Assembly: GCF_011387195.1 (NCBI RefSeq)
Contig: NZ_CP046919.1
Span: forward strand, 1,612,001 to 1,676,000
DNA from: Streptococcus ruminicola
Lineage (GTDB): Bacteria > Bacillota > Bacilli > Lactobacillales > Streptococcaceae
DNA length: 64,000 nucleotides
Reading direction: 5' to 3'
Shown: positions 1-7,925 of the stretch, piece by piece
How positions within the stretch are numbered: the first letter of the stretch is position 1
Layout of the letters: every line of letters starts with the position of its first letter
Notes under the pieces: generated by a model
Seen by the model: only the letters and a program-made list of their open reading frames with translations
Databases searched by the model: none
Told to the model about the DNA's origin: nothing
Program-made: the position numbers and the translations under genes

Positions 1-1
1 T

Positions 2-346
2 AAAGCAGAGAACAATGAGGTTTTTTATCAAAAAATTGCTTATATTCATATGCAAAAGAGAAAAATTAACAAATTTAATATTTCAAAAGATAGCTTCTGG
101 ATTTGTCCTGAAGGTTATATTGATAAATCTTATATTGGTAAACCATTAATTAATGATCTATTAAAAACCAATCCTTATGATGGGGAGGTTTCGCGTAATT
201 TTATGGTGAGAAAATATAAGGTAAGGAAGATAAAAGAATTATTGTCACGAAGTTTATTTCAAATTTTTGTTAGAGTTAAGCAAGAGATGGTAGGGATTAA
301 TAATAGTGATTCTTCAATCACTAATGAAAAATGGTATAGGTATTGA
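2..346 (+). CDS. C-terminal part of a polysaccharide-locus protein (cut by window edge)
   Basis: The frame is open from base 2 with no stop until 344-346, so the gene begins before the window; the first internal ATG (base 50) need not be the start. The visible 114 residues are basic and AT-rich, with a Y-x-H-x-QKRK motif near the beginning and an Ile/Lys/Arg-rich tail. This QKR pattern reminds me of the C-terminus of DUF6625-type putative glycosyltransferases of streptococcal polysaccharide loci, but that is recall. No catalytic motif is visible in this fragment. It ends one base before the next start, so it is very likely co-transcribed with the glycosyltransferases that follow. Confidence 0.6.
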   Translation, partial: KAENNEVFYQKIAYIHMQKRKINKFNISKDSFWICPEGYIDKSYIGKPLINDLLKTNPYDGEVSRNFMVRKYKVRKIKELLSRSLFQIFVRVKQEMVGINNSDSSITNEKWYRY

Positions 347-347
347 A

Positions 348-1313
348 ATGAAAAAATTAACGTCAACTGTGGTTGTTGCATTGTACAATGGGGAAAAATT
401 TATTATTGAACAGTTAGATTCAATCAAAAATCAAACTAGAATGCCTGATGAGGTTTTAATATGTGATGACGGCTCTACTGATAATTCAGTTGAAATTGTG
501 TCAAATTATTTAAAGAAAAATAACTTAAAAAATTGGAAAATCGTAGAAAACCCATATAATAAAGGCTATGCTAAAAATTTTATTGATATGATTGATGATG
601 CAAAATATGAAATTGTTTTTTTGAGTGATCAGGATGATATTTGGAAAAGTGATAAAATAGAAAATATGTTATCTGTCATGGAATCAAATATGCAGGTAGA
701 TTTATTATCTGGAGCTAATGATTTTGAGGTCATAGAGGGTAAACATTCTAATGTAGAAGTGATGGAAACAAATACTATGAAATTCAATGGTTCTGTTGAA
801 AAAGTTAAACAAAACAAAAAGAACATGCACATTCAAAGATCGGGATGTTTAATGTGTGTTAGAAAATCCTTTTTTAATACTATAAAAAATTATTGGATTT
901 TAGATTGGGCACATGATGATTTTTTGTGGAAATATGCGATGTTAAACGATTCTTGTTTTTACTTGCATAAATTAACGATTACTCGTAGATTACATAATAA
1001 CAACACATCAAGAAATAGTAGCAAAAAAAATAGGAATAAAGAAGCACGAATTTTACAGTTGAAGAAAATGATAAGGCAGAATAATGCTGTTATTACATAT
1101 ATAGATAAGAATCCTAGAGTTTCAGATGAAGAAGATTTTTTCCGTATGTTTAATAAAGCCATTGAGAATAGGATTAAATTTTTAAAAACTAAGAATATAT
1201 TCTTATTTTTTGAATTAGCGATAGTTTATAGGGAGTATTATCCAAGAATTAAAGGATTGTTTCTAGATTTTGGTATTGCGTATTTAGGAGAAAAAATATG
1301 TCAAAAATTTTAG
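348..1313 (+). CDS. GT2 family glycosyltransferase, rhamnosyltransferase-like
   Basis: A 321-residue GT-A fold glycosyltransferase. The N-terminus has the family's first strand and YNGE turn (residues 13-16), the nucleotide-binding DDGSTD at 40-45 and the SDQDDIW motif at 93-99, whose acidic pair binds metal and nucleotide sugar. SDQDDIW is typical of RgpB/RfbN-like rhamnosyltransferases, so dTDP-rhamnose is a likely donor, in keeping with rmlD at 5923. I chose the ATG at 348, one base after the previous stop; an upstream in-frame ATG at 306 lies inside the previous gene. The last 16 bases overlap the next glycosyltransferase. It should act on a lipid-linked glycan at the cytoplasmic face of the membrane. 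The acceptor cannot be read from the sequence. Confidence 0.85.
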   Translation: MKKLTSTVVVALYNGEKFIIEQLDSIKNQTRMPDEVLICDDGSTDNSVEIVSNYLKKNNLKNWKIVENPYNKGYAKNFIDMIDDAKYEIVFLSDQDDIWKSDKIENMLSVMESNMQVDLLSGANDFEVIEGKHSNVEVMETNTMKFNGSVEKVKQNKKNMHIQRSGCLMCVRKSFFNTIKNYWILDWAHDDFLWKYAMLNDSCFYLHKLTITRRLHNNNTSRNSSKKNRNKEARILQLKKMIRQNNAVITYIDKNPRVSDEEDFFRMFNKAIENRIKFLKTKNIFLFFELAIVYREYYPRIKGLFLDFGIAYLGEKICQKF

Positions 1314-2203
1314 TGATGATGTCCACGTATAATGGGAGTCTTTATATAAAAGAGCAACTTGATTCTGTTATTAATCAAAAAGAGGTTGATGTTGATATTT
1401 TTATAAGAGACGATGGTTCAAGTGATAAAACAATTTCTATAATAAAGGAGTATTGTAAGAATTGTAATAATATTCATTTTGAACAAGGTGATAATTTGAA
1501 ACCATCTGGAAGTTTTATGTGGTTAATACAGAATAGTGCTATACAAAATTATGATTATTTTGCTTTTTGTGATCAAGATGATGTTTGGCTTGAAGATAAA
1601 TTAATTTCTGCAGTTAAACAGATTAAAGATTATGATAAAATACCTGTATTGTATTATTGTGCGACATGTAATGTTGATAAGGAATTGAATGCTATAGGTT
1701 CTTTGTACACAGATACTGTTCATACTACATCGTTATTAGATTCGATTGCTACGGGAAGTCTAATACCAGGGTGTACTATGGTGTTTAATAAGGAATTAAT
1801 GCATTTATTAAAACAAGGAAGTCCTTGTTTTGTCACGATGCATGATACTTGGGCCCACTTAATTTGTTTAAGCTGTGGAGGTACTGTTATTGGTGATTCA
1901 ACGCCTCATATTTTGTATAGACAACATGAAAATAATGTTATTGGTAGTATGAAAAAAAATGTATTTGAAAGGATTGCTAGAGCAAAAAGAATTGAAAATA
2001 AATTTTCTTTGATGGTTAGTGAAATCGGTAAATATTACAAAAGTTATATGAGTAAAGACAATAAAGAAATTATTAATCTAGTTTCAAATTATAAACATAG
2101 TTTGTTATTGAAATTTAAACTAATTTTGAAAATACAGAGAAGTAGTCTATCAAATAGTGGTAAGTGCTTCTTTATTTTGAAAATCATTTATGGTTGTTTT
2201 TAA
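1298..2203 (+). CDS. GT2 family glycosyltransferase, rhamnosyltransferase-like
   Basis: A 301-residue GT2 enzyme with the same plan as its neighbour: STYNG at 9-13, DDGSSD at 38-43 and CDQDDVW at 91-97. The two proteins look like distant paralogues and their genes overlap by 16 bp, so translation is probably coupled. Likely role: addition of a sugar, possibly rhamnose, during assembly of the repeat unit of a surface polysaccharide. The C-terminal third is rich in Lys, Ile and Ser and has no recognised motif. The low GC and AT-ending codons contrast with rmlD downstream, as is usual for exchangeable polysaccharide genes. Confidence 0.85.
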   Translation: MSKILVMMSTYNGSLYIKEQLDSVINQKEVDVDIFIRDDGSSDKTISIIKEYCKNCNNIHFEQGDNLKPSGSFMWLIQNSAIQNYDYFAFCDQDDVWLEDKLISAVKQIKDYDKIPVLYYCATCNVDKELNAIGSLYTDTVHTTSLLDSIATGSLIPGCTMVFNKELMHLLKQGSPCFVTMHDTWAHLICLSCGGTVIGDSTPHILYRQHENNVIGSMKKNVFERIARAKRIENKFSLMVSEIGKYYKSYMSKDNKEIINLVSNYKHSLLLKFKLILKIQRSSLSNSGKCFFILKIIYGCF

Positions 2204-2218
2204 TGTGGAGCTTGATTT

Positions 2219-3316
2219 ATGTTGTTCTTTATTTTTATTTTATCTACATTTTTGTCACTATTATTTCCTAAATCAAAATTTATGTTTTACTCTTATTTAT
2301 TTTTATTATGGTTCATAGCTGCTTTTTGCACACAATGTGCGGATAGAGATATCTATATTGCTAGATATTTTAATTATGTGGGATTTCAGAAGCAAACAGA
2401 ATATGGTTTTAATATTATTATGCTTTTTTTTAATAGCTTAAAAGTTCCTTTTGATTATTTTTTGATGATAATTTATGGATTTATCCTAGGAATATATGCT
2501 TGGTTTATAAGGAATAATACTGAACGTTTTTCTTTTGTACTTGGATTATATGGGATATTCTCTTATTGTATAGATATGGTTCAAATTAGAAATAGTCTTG
2601 GATTTACATTTGTTCTAATAGGGATTCACCAAATTTTAAAAAATAAAATAGGAAAAGAAGAATATGTAAAGTTTTGTTTTTTCGTTATTATTGGATCTCT
2701 CATACATTTTTCGAATATCTTCTTTTTGCTATTCTTATTAAGTAATAGAGTAAGTATAAAAAAGAATTTTAAAGTGGTAATATATACTGCTTTGCTATTA
2801 ATTATCATTGCAAAGGCTAACTTATTTCAAGTATTGGGTGAGCAAGTAATTGGGAAAAAAATTGATGACATACTTGGAAGAACTATTGATTATTCTTCAA
2901 ATCAAATAAAAAGTATGATTATTGCTGTTATTATCTCTTTTTTATTGTTGATTAGTACTATATATATTGCTTATAGGAATACAAAGATTGCTTCCAACGA
3001 AGGGAGTAATGAAGGAAAAGAGAAAAATGAATTTGTTACTCTGATTATGAATAGTCAAATTATGCTATTTACTACCGTATTAATAATACCGATGATGCCA
3101 GATATATATAGAATTCAAAGATATGGTATATTGTTAAACTATCTAGGATGTTCAAAGTATGAGATATCTGATGTTAATAAAAAAGTGATGAATAGTTTTT
3201 TTTACAATTTTTTAACAATTATTATTTCAGTATTGCTTTTTTATTTACAAATACAAAAGCTTGGAAATTTTGAATCTACTTTTATGTCACTAATGACTAA
3301 TAACAAATTCTTGTAA
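2219..3316 (+). CDS. EpsG-like polysaccharide polymerase, multi-pass membrane protein
   Basis: A 365-residue hydrophobic protein with about ten predicted membrane segments. Early loops carry a D-x-x-x-Y...Y pattern (ADRDIYIARYFNYVGFQ) and a YGFN segment; later an MVQIRNSLGF motif, all resembling EpsG family proteins, which act as Wzy-like polymerases for exopolysaccharide. A long charged loop lies near residues 260-275. It starts 15 bp after the previous stop and ends 12 bp before the next ATG, so it belongs to the same operon. A polymerase implies that repeat units made by the neighbouring glycosyltransferases are joined outside the membrane. No flippase is present in the window; it may lie upstream. 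Confidence 0.75.
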   Translation: MLFFIFILSTFLSLLFPKSKFMFYSYLFLLWFIAAFCTQCADRDIYIARYFNYVGFQKQTEYGFNIIMLFFNSLKVPFDYFLMIIYGFILGIYAWFIRNNTERFSFVLGLYGIFSYCIDMVQIRNSLGFTFVLIGIHQILKNKIGKEEYVKFCFFVIIGSLIHFSNIFFLLFLLSNRVSIKKNFKVVIYTALLLIIIAKANLFQVLGEQVIGKKIDDILGRTIDYSSNQIKSMIIAVIISFLLLISTIYIAYRNTKIASNEGSNEGKEKNEFVTLIMNSQIMLFTTVLIIPMMPDIYRIQRYGILLNYLGCSKYEISDVNKKVMNSFFYNFLTIIISVLLFYLQIQKLGNFESTFMSLMTNNKFL

Positions 3317-3328
3317 TTGGAGGATGAA

Positions 3329-4381
3329 ATGAAGGTAACATTCGTTGTTAAGACTATTCCTAGAAAAATTGGAGGTGGTCCATTAATTATATTTAAATTG
3401 GCTAACTTTTTAGCTAGCAAAGGATATGATGTTAATATTCTAGTTGTTAAGCCTGATATGTGGGCGCGGGCACATTTACCAGAAGTATTTAGAAAATTAT
3501 TAGTACGCCTTAGTGTTAAATTAAGACCGAAGTGGATAGAGCTTGATAGTCGTATTAAAAAGAATGTAGTATTTAGTGATGAAGAAAGAGTTGAAATATC
3601 AGATGCAATAATTGCTACTGCAGTTGATACGGCAGAATTTGTTTATAACTTACCGGACATTAATGGAAAAAAGTATTATTTAATTCAGGACTATGAAAAT
3701 TGGGTGCTTCCTGATAGTAAGGTACAAAATACTTATGGATTTGGAATGACAAATATTACTGTATCAAAATGGTTAAGTAGCATTGTTGATAAATACTCAC
3801 TCTCTCAATCAATTAATATTTCAAATGGAATTGATACTTCGATTTTTTATTTAAGAAAAAAACTGACTGAGAGGCCACCACATTCAATAGTTTTTCAATA
3901 TCGCTCAAATTATTCTAAAGGAGGAAAGTATGCCATAAATGTAGCAAAAAGAGTCTATGAATTGTATGATGATGTTGAAATAAATGTTATAAGTAACGAG
4001 AAGAGGCCAAGTGATTTCCCAGAATATTTTAATTTTTATCAAAATATTAGTCAAGAAGAGGTTGCAACTATTAATAATAATTCTACTTTATTTTTGTGTA
4101 CATCTGTGGATGAGGGATTTGGACTTCCAGGATTAGAAGCGATGGCTTGTGGATGTGTAGTTGTTTCAACTGATTATACAGGAGTACATGAATATGCAAT
4201 TGATAAATATAATGCTTTATTGTCTCCTGTTTGTGATGTAAATGCACTTGTAACAAATATTCAAACGGTATTTGAAAACGAAGAATTAAAGCAGAATCTT
4301 AGTAAAAATGGTATTAATACAGGATATGATTCTTCGTTTGAGAATGTCGCTAAAAGGTTTGAAAAAATAATCCATAAATAA
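3329..4381 (+). CDS. GT4 family glycosyltransferase
   Basis: A 350-residue retaining glycosyltransferase (GT-B fold). The C-terminal half has the GT4 signature: SNGIDTSIF, the FQYRSNYSKGG strand that starts the nucleotide domain, and the EGFGLPGLEAMACG segment whose first Glu holds the donor sugar. The N-terminal GGGP loop (about residues 14-17) is typical of GT4. The frame opens at a TTG at 3317, but TTGGAGG at 3317-3323 is the ribosome binding site and the ATG at 3329 is the start. It is the last sugar transferase of the cassette. Its substrate is unknown. Confidence 0.85.
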   Translation: MKVTFVVKTIPRKIGGGPLIIFKLANFLASKGYDVNILVVKPDMWARAHLPEVFRKLLVRLSVKLRPKWIELDSRIKKNVVFSDEERVEISDAIIATAVDTAEFVYNLPDINGKKYYLIQDYENWVLPDSKVQNTYGFGMTNITVSKWLSSIVDKYSLSQSINISNGIDTSIFYLRKKLTERPPHSIVFQYRSNYSKGGKYAINVAKRVYELYDDVEINVISNEKRPSDFPEYFNFYQNISQEEVATINNNSTLFLCTSVDEGFGLPGLEAMACGCVVVSTDYTGVHEYAIDKYNALLSPVCDVNALVTNIQTVFENEELKQNLSKNGINTGYDSSFENVAKRFEKIIHK

Positions 4382-4530
4382 ACTTAATGGTATTACAAAA
4401 ATGCTTGATTAGGACAATATAATGTTGTTATTAGTTGTTAGTCTGTAAGTATTTTATTTGTATTACAACAATTTTTGATATATAACGAAAATTGTCAGAA
4501 TTTATTATATTTAAATTGAAAGGTTGGGCA

Positions 4531-5691
4531 ATGGATTACAAAGAACAAATATTAACTAATCACACACCTAAAGTTCGTAATTCAAGTATTGAATTGCTGA
4601 AAATTATCGGTATTATCTTAATTGTAATGAGCCATGTTATTCAAACACTTCATAGTTCTAATAGTATGGTAGGAATGCAAGATTATATATTACATATATC
4701 TATAGCAACAACCAATATACAATATTTAATTTTGGCTATGTTGCAATCTAGTGGCTCCTTTGGTAATACCATATTTTTTGTTTGCAGTGCATGGTTTTTA
4801 TTAGATAGCAGTAAAGTGAATAAGAAAAAGATGTTGCAAATGTTGTTAGATATATGGGTAGTATCTATTGTAATTTTTATTGTTGTTTATTTTTTGAGAA
4901 ATGGAAATATTGGTTTAGTAATGATTATAAAACAAGTATTTCCTACAACTTTCCAAAATAATTGGTATATGACATGTTATCTACTTTTTTATCCAATACA
5001 CCCAATATTGAATTGGATAATTAAAAAAATGGATCAAAAAACGTTGTTTAGGACATCTTGTATTTTATCGTTTTTATATATTGGAGTTAATTTTGTACAG
5101 GATGGACACTTTTTCACATCTCAATTAATTTTGTGGGTTACAATTTACTTGATGATTGCTTACATGAAATATTACCTTGTTGATATGTCTAATAATATTA
5201 AACTTAATATTAGATTATTTATTGTAGGATTTGTAGGAAATTACGGAATAATAGCTTTGACTAATTTTTTAGGACTACACATTGTTGTTTTTAATGATAA
5301 ACTACTAAGATGGGGGTCTAATTGTAGTCCGTTTATTATATTAATGGTGATCGGTATGTTAAATATTGCTAGAAATATTCATTTTGAAAATAGTATTGTA
5401 AATTATATATCGAAGTTATCATTATTGATATATATAATCCACGAAAATATTTTACTTAGAACATACTATAGACCCTTGATGTGGCAATGGGTATATACGA
5501 ATATGGGGTATAGTCATGTGTTACTTTGGACGATCATTCTTACTGTAATAGTGTTTACTTTTGGATTAGTTGCAAGTATTATATATAAAAATACAATTCA
5601 AAAATGCGTTACAAAATTTATTAATGCTGCATATCCGTCATTATGCAAGAAATACACGAAATTTGAAATGCTATTATTAAGACTTCATTGA
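4531..5691 (+). CDS. Acyltransferase 3 family membrane protein
   Basis: A 386-residue protein with about ten membrane segments. The first segment has the acyltransferase-3 signature R16-x4-E21-x2-K24-x10-H35, with His probably catalytic. Members O-acetylate or O-succinylate surface glycans. The frame is open from a TTG at 4492, but AAAGG at 4518-4522 is correctly spaced for the ATG at 4531. A 149-bp gap separates it from the GT4 gene, so it may have its own weak promoter (a TATAAT lies at 4418-4423). It probably decorates the polysaccharide made by the preceding genes. A strong terminator follows. Confidence 0.8.
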   Translation: MDYKEQILTNHTPKVRNSSIELLKIIGIILIVMSHVIQTLHSSNSMVGMQDYILHISIATTNIQYLILAMLQSSGSFGNTIFFVCSAWFLLDSSKVNKKKMLQMLLDIWVVSIVIFIVVYFLRNGNIGLVMIIKQVFPTTFQNNWYMTCYLLFYPIHPILNWIIKKMDQKTLFRTSCILSFLYIGVNFVQDGHFFTSQLILWVTIYLMIAYMKYYLVDMSNNIKLNIRLFIVGFVGNYGIIALTNFLGLHIVVFNDKLLRWGSNCSPFIILMVIGMLNIARNIHFENSIVNYISKLSLLIYIIHENILLRTYYRPLMWQWVYTNMGYSHVLLWTIILTVIVFTFGLVASIIYKNTIQKCVTKFINAAYPSLCKKYTKFEMLLLRLH

Positions 5692-5723
5692 TATAGGCTA
5701 TAAAAATACAGTGCTATAATTAA

Positions 5724-5760
5724 GACTTAGCAATGCATAACTAGTGCTAAGTCTTTTTTT
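5724..5760 (+). terminator. Intrinsic terminator of the polysaccharide cassette
   Basis: Perfect 9-bp stem GACTTAGCA / TGCTAAGTC with a 12-base loop, followed by seven T. It closes the polysaccharide cassette and separates it from rmlD. Confidence 0.9.
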
Positions 5761-5922
5761 ATAGTGAAGTTCAATGATAACGAGACGTATTGTTAAAATT
5801 TTAGAATTATTTCTAATAAACACCGCTCCTTACTGCTTTTTCTGAAAAAATAGTGTAAAATAGTAGGGAATGATTTAAAAGGTTTACAAGCCTTTAGATA
5901 TTAAAAAACGAGGAGTGCTAAA

Positions 5923-6777
5923 ATGATTTTAGTTACAGGTGCCAATGGGCAATTAGGAACAGAATTACGTTATCTTTTGGATGAACGTGGTGAGGAGTAT
6001 GTAGCGGTTGACGTTGCAGAAATGGACATCACTAATGCTGAAAAAGTTGATGAAGTATTTGCACAAGTAAAACCAACACTTGTTTACCACTGTGCGGCTT
6101 ACACTGCGGTTGATGCTGCTGAAGATGAAGGTAAAGAACTTGATTATGCGATTAACGTAACAGGTACTGAAATCGTAGCTAAAGCTGCAGCAAAATATGG
6201 TGCAACTCTTGTTTACATTTCAACTGACTATGTTTTTGATGGTAAAAAACCAGTTGGTCAAGAATGGGAAGTTGATGATACTCCAGATCCTCAAACTGAA
6301 TATGGTCGTACAAAACGTTTGGGTGAAGAAGCGGTTGAAAAATACGCTAAAAACTTCTACATCATCCGTACTGCATGGGTATTTGGTAACTACGGTAAAA
6401 ACTTTGTCTTCACAATGCAAAATCTTGCCAAAACTCATGACACATTGACTGTTGTTAATGACCAACACGGTCGTCCAACTTGGACTCGTACTTTGGCAGA
6501 ATTCATGACTTATTTGACAGAAAACCAAAAAGAATTTGGTTACTACCACTTGTCAAATGATGCTGATGAAGATACAACTTGGTATGACTTCGCGGTTGAA
6601 ATCTTGAAAGATACTGATGTTGTCGTTAAACCAGTTGATTCAAGTCAATTCCCAGCAAAAGCAAAACGTCCACTTAACTCAACAATGAGTCTTAAAAAAG
6701 CAAAAGCTACTGGTTTTGTCATTCCAACATGGCAAGAAGCTTTGCAAGAATTCTACAAACAAGACGTTAAAAAATAA
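5923..6777 (+). CDS. rmlD: dTDP-4-dehydrorhamnose reductase
   Basis: A 284-residue extended-SDR enzyme for the last step of dTDP-L-rhamnose synthesis, reducing dTDP-4-keto-L-rhamnose with NAD(P)H in the cytoplasm. It has the N-terminal Rossmann motif TGANGQLG (residues 5-12), the STDYVFDG segment near 100-107 and the catalytic YxxxK (Y127, K131). GAGGAG stands 7 bases before the ATG. Codon use is that of a well-expressed housekeeping gene, unlike the AT-rich cassette upstream, and it has its own terminator on both sides, so it forms a single-gene unit. Rhamnose is the main sugar of streptococcal rhamnose-glucose polysaccharide, which ties the gene to the glycosyltransferases upstream. A weak -10-like TAAAAT lies at 5856-5861. 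Confidence 0.95.
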   Translation: MILVTGANGQLGTELRYLLDERGEEYVAVDVAEMDITNAEKVDEVFAQVKPTLVYHCAAYTAVDAAEDEGKELDYAINVTGTEIVAKAAAKYGATLVYISTDYVFDGKKPVGQEWEVDDTPDPQTEYGRTKRLGEEAVEKYAKNFYIIRTAWVFGNYGKNFVFTMQNLAKTHDTLTVVNDQHGRPTWTRTLAEFMTYLTENQKEFGYYHLSNDADEDTTWYDFAVEILKDTDVVVKPVDSSQFPAKAKRPLNSTMSLKKAKATGFVIPTWQEALQEFYKQDVKK

Positions 6778-6785
6778 TGATTAGA

Positions 6786-6813
6786 AACGAGGGTTTAAGC
6801 CCTCGTTTTTTTA
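6786..6813 (+). terminator. Intrinsic terminator after rmlD
   Basis: Stem AACGAGGG / CCCTCGTT with a six-base loop and a run of seven T. Confidence 0.9.
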
Positions 6814-6853
6814 TGCGTAAAAGCAGTAATAATTTTAGTATAACAAGAAAAAA

Positions 6854-6889
6854 TGGTATAATAGGGCCATAGAAAATAGGTGGTATAAT
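6854..6889 (+). promoter_or_regulatory. Toxin-antitoxin promoter with duplicated TGGTATAAT
   Basis: An extended -10 TGGTATAAT lies at 6854-6862. The same nine bases recur at 6881-6889, directly before the antitoxin ATG and next to the ribosome binding region (AGGTGG). No good -35 is visible, as expected for an extended -10 promoter. The duplication may belong to an autoregulatory operator. Confidence 0.6.
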
Positions 6890-6890
6890 T

Positions 6891-7181
6891 ATGGTTGCTA
6901 TTATTGAAAGAAATCGAGATTTTAAGTTTTTGACTAATAAGGAATTGTTAGAGCAGGCAAAGATTAATTCGAAAAAACAGGGAACTACTTTGTCGAAGGC
7001 ACTTGATTTATTTGTTAAGCAAGTGGCTATTACCGGAGAAATTAATCTGATGAGTGAAGAAGAGCTTGAAAAAGAAAGATTGTTTAGACAACTTCAAACA
7101 GAGGTAAATGAAAGTATAGCAGAATATAAAACTGGAAAATATTATACTGAGGAAGATTTAAATGAACGATACGGTTTATGA
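6891..7181 (+). CDS. RelB/DinJ-type antitoxin
   Basis: A 96-residue protein. The N-terminal half has a short beta strand followed by two helices in the ribbon-helix-helix style (LEQAKINSKKQGTTLSKALDLFVKQVAITG), as in RelB/DinJ antitoxins that bind their own promoter. The C-terminal half is charged and probably disordered until it wraps the toxin. The stop overlaps the toxin start by 20 bp, the usual arrangement of a type II module. It should neutralise the toxin and repress the pair jointly with it. The gene is AT-rich compared with rmlD, suggesting acquisition. Confidence 0.8.
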   Translation: MVAIIERNRDFKFLTNKELLEQAKINSKKQGTTLSKALDLFVKQVAITGEINLMSEEELEKERLFRQLQTEVNESIAEYKTGKYYTEEDLNERYGL

Positions 7182-7500
7182 GATTGTTTTCCAAAGTAAT
7201 GTGATTACAAAACTAGATGAAATATATGACTACATAGCTAGAGAGCTTTCTGCTCCGATTACTGCAAAGAAAAAAATTAAAGAAATTCGAGATAATATAT
7301 CTGTATTGAAAATGTTTCCTGAAGCTGGTTTTGATGCAGATGAGAAATTTGGAAAGGTAATAGATTCCAATAACAAAACGAGGGGAATCACTTTAAAAAG
7401 AGATTATATTGTTTTATATTTTATTGATGATAATCAAAGACGTGTAGTTGTTACAAATTTATTTTCAACAAAAAGCGATTATATGAAACTTTTTAAGTAG
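7162..7500 (+). CDS. RelE/ParE-superfamily toxin
   Basis: A 112-residue protein with the RelE/ParE pattern: an N-terminal strand, two helices (KLDEIYDYIARELSAPITAKKKIKEI), a loop around the FPEAGF motif, then the strand run TRGITLKRDYIVLYFIDDNQRRVVVTNLFS. The spacing of the helices and the LFS...YMKLFK end fit ParE/YafQ-like toxins. RelE members cut ribosome-bound mRNA and ParE members poison gyrase; the sequence alone does not say which applies. The start overlaps the antitoxin by 20 bp. A hairpin terminator follows. Confidence 0.8.
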   Translation: MNDTVYEIVFQSNVITKLDEIYDYIARELSAPITAKKKIKEIRDNISVLKMFPEAGFDADEKFGKVIDSNNKTRGITLKRDYIVLYFIDDNQRRVVVTNLFSTKSDYMKLFK

Positions 7501-7513
7501 ACTAAGAAAAGAA

Positions 7514-7549
7514 ACCTCCTCTTGAATTTTTGGTACTTCAGGAGGAGGT
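7514..7549 (+). terminator. Hairpin after the toxin gene
   Basis: A 13-bp stem (one G-U pair) between ACCTCCTCTTGAA and TTCAGGAGGAGGT with a ten-base loop, followed by a T-rich stretch. Probable terminator of the toxin-antitoxin operon. Confidence 0.7.
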
Positions 7550-7574
7550 CTTTGTTATATTTTTCAAAGGTTAA

Positions 7575-7723
7575 CTATTCGTGATTTAGGATTGTTGCGC
7601 CTTCAAAATCATCCATCATATGTAAGTTGCTTTTTTCCTTGAAAGGGTTAGATAGTTCAGTTGTTAACAATTTAGAATTGTTTTGCTCTTATTAAGCTTT
7701 ATTGGTTTTACTGTAAAAGCCAT
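7575..7723 (-). pseudogene. Small decayed reverse-strand gene, function unknown
   Basis: On the minus strand a strong ribosome site (AAGGAAGGG) precedes an ATG at 7723, which opens 19 codons (MAFTVKPIKLNKSKTILNC) and stops at 7664. One frame over, the reading continues without stop to a TAG at 7575, giving about 30 more residues ending in MMDDFEGATILNHE. A single frameshift near 7675 would join them into one protein of about 48 residues. A promoter with TTGACA, 17-bp spacing and TACTCT lies upstream on the minus strand (7780-7752). I do not recognise the family. It could instead be a short functional peptide. Confidence 0.35.
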
Positions 7724-7925
7724 TAAAATCCCTTCCTTCTCATTAGGGATAGAGTATGGGAAGAATCTTTTCCTGTCAATTAATATATCGTTCGGTTTTT
7801 CTTTTTATTTTCAGGCTTCTTATCTTTTTTTCGTTGTTCTTTTGCCTATTATATGATATATTAGTAGTAAAAGATTGTAATAAAAATGTAATATAAATTG
7901 TAATATAAATTGTAAGGTGAGTGTG
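7724..7925. other. Gene-poor stretch with 12-bp tandem repeats
   Basis: No coding frame is evident. It holds the minus-strand promoter for the small decayed gene. At 7887-7910 there are two exact copies of the 12-mer TGTAATATAAAT, preceded by a degenerate copy and followed by TGTAAGG, immediately upstream of the acidic protein gene. The AT-rich repeats may form its -10 region or an operator. Confidence 0.5.
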
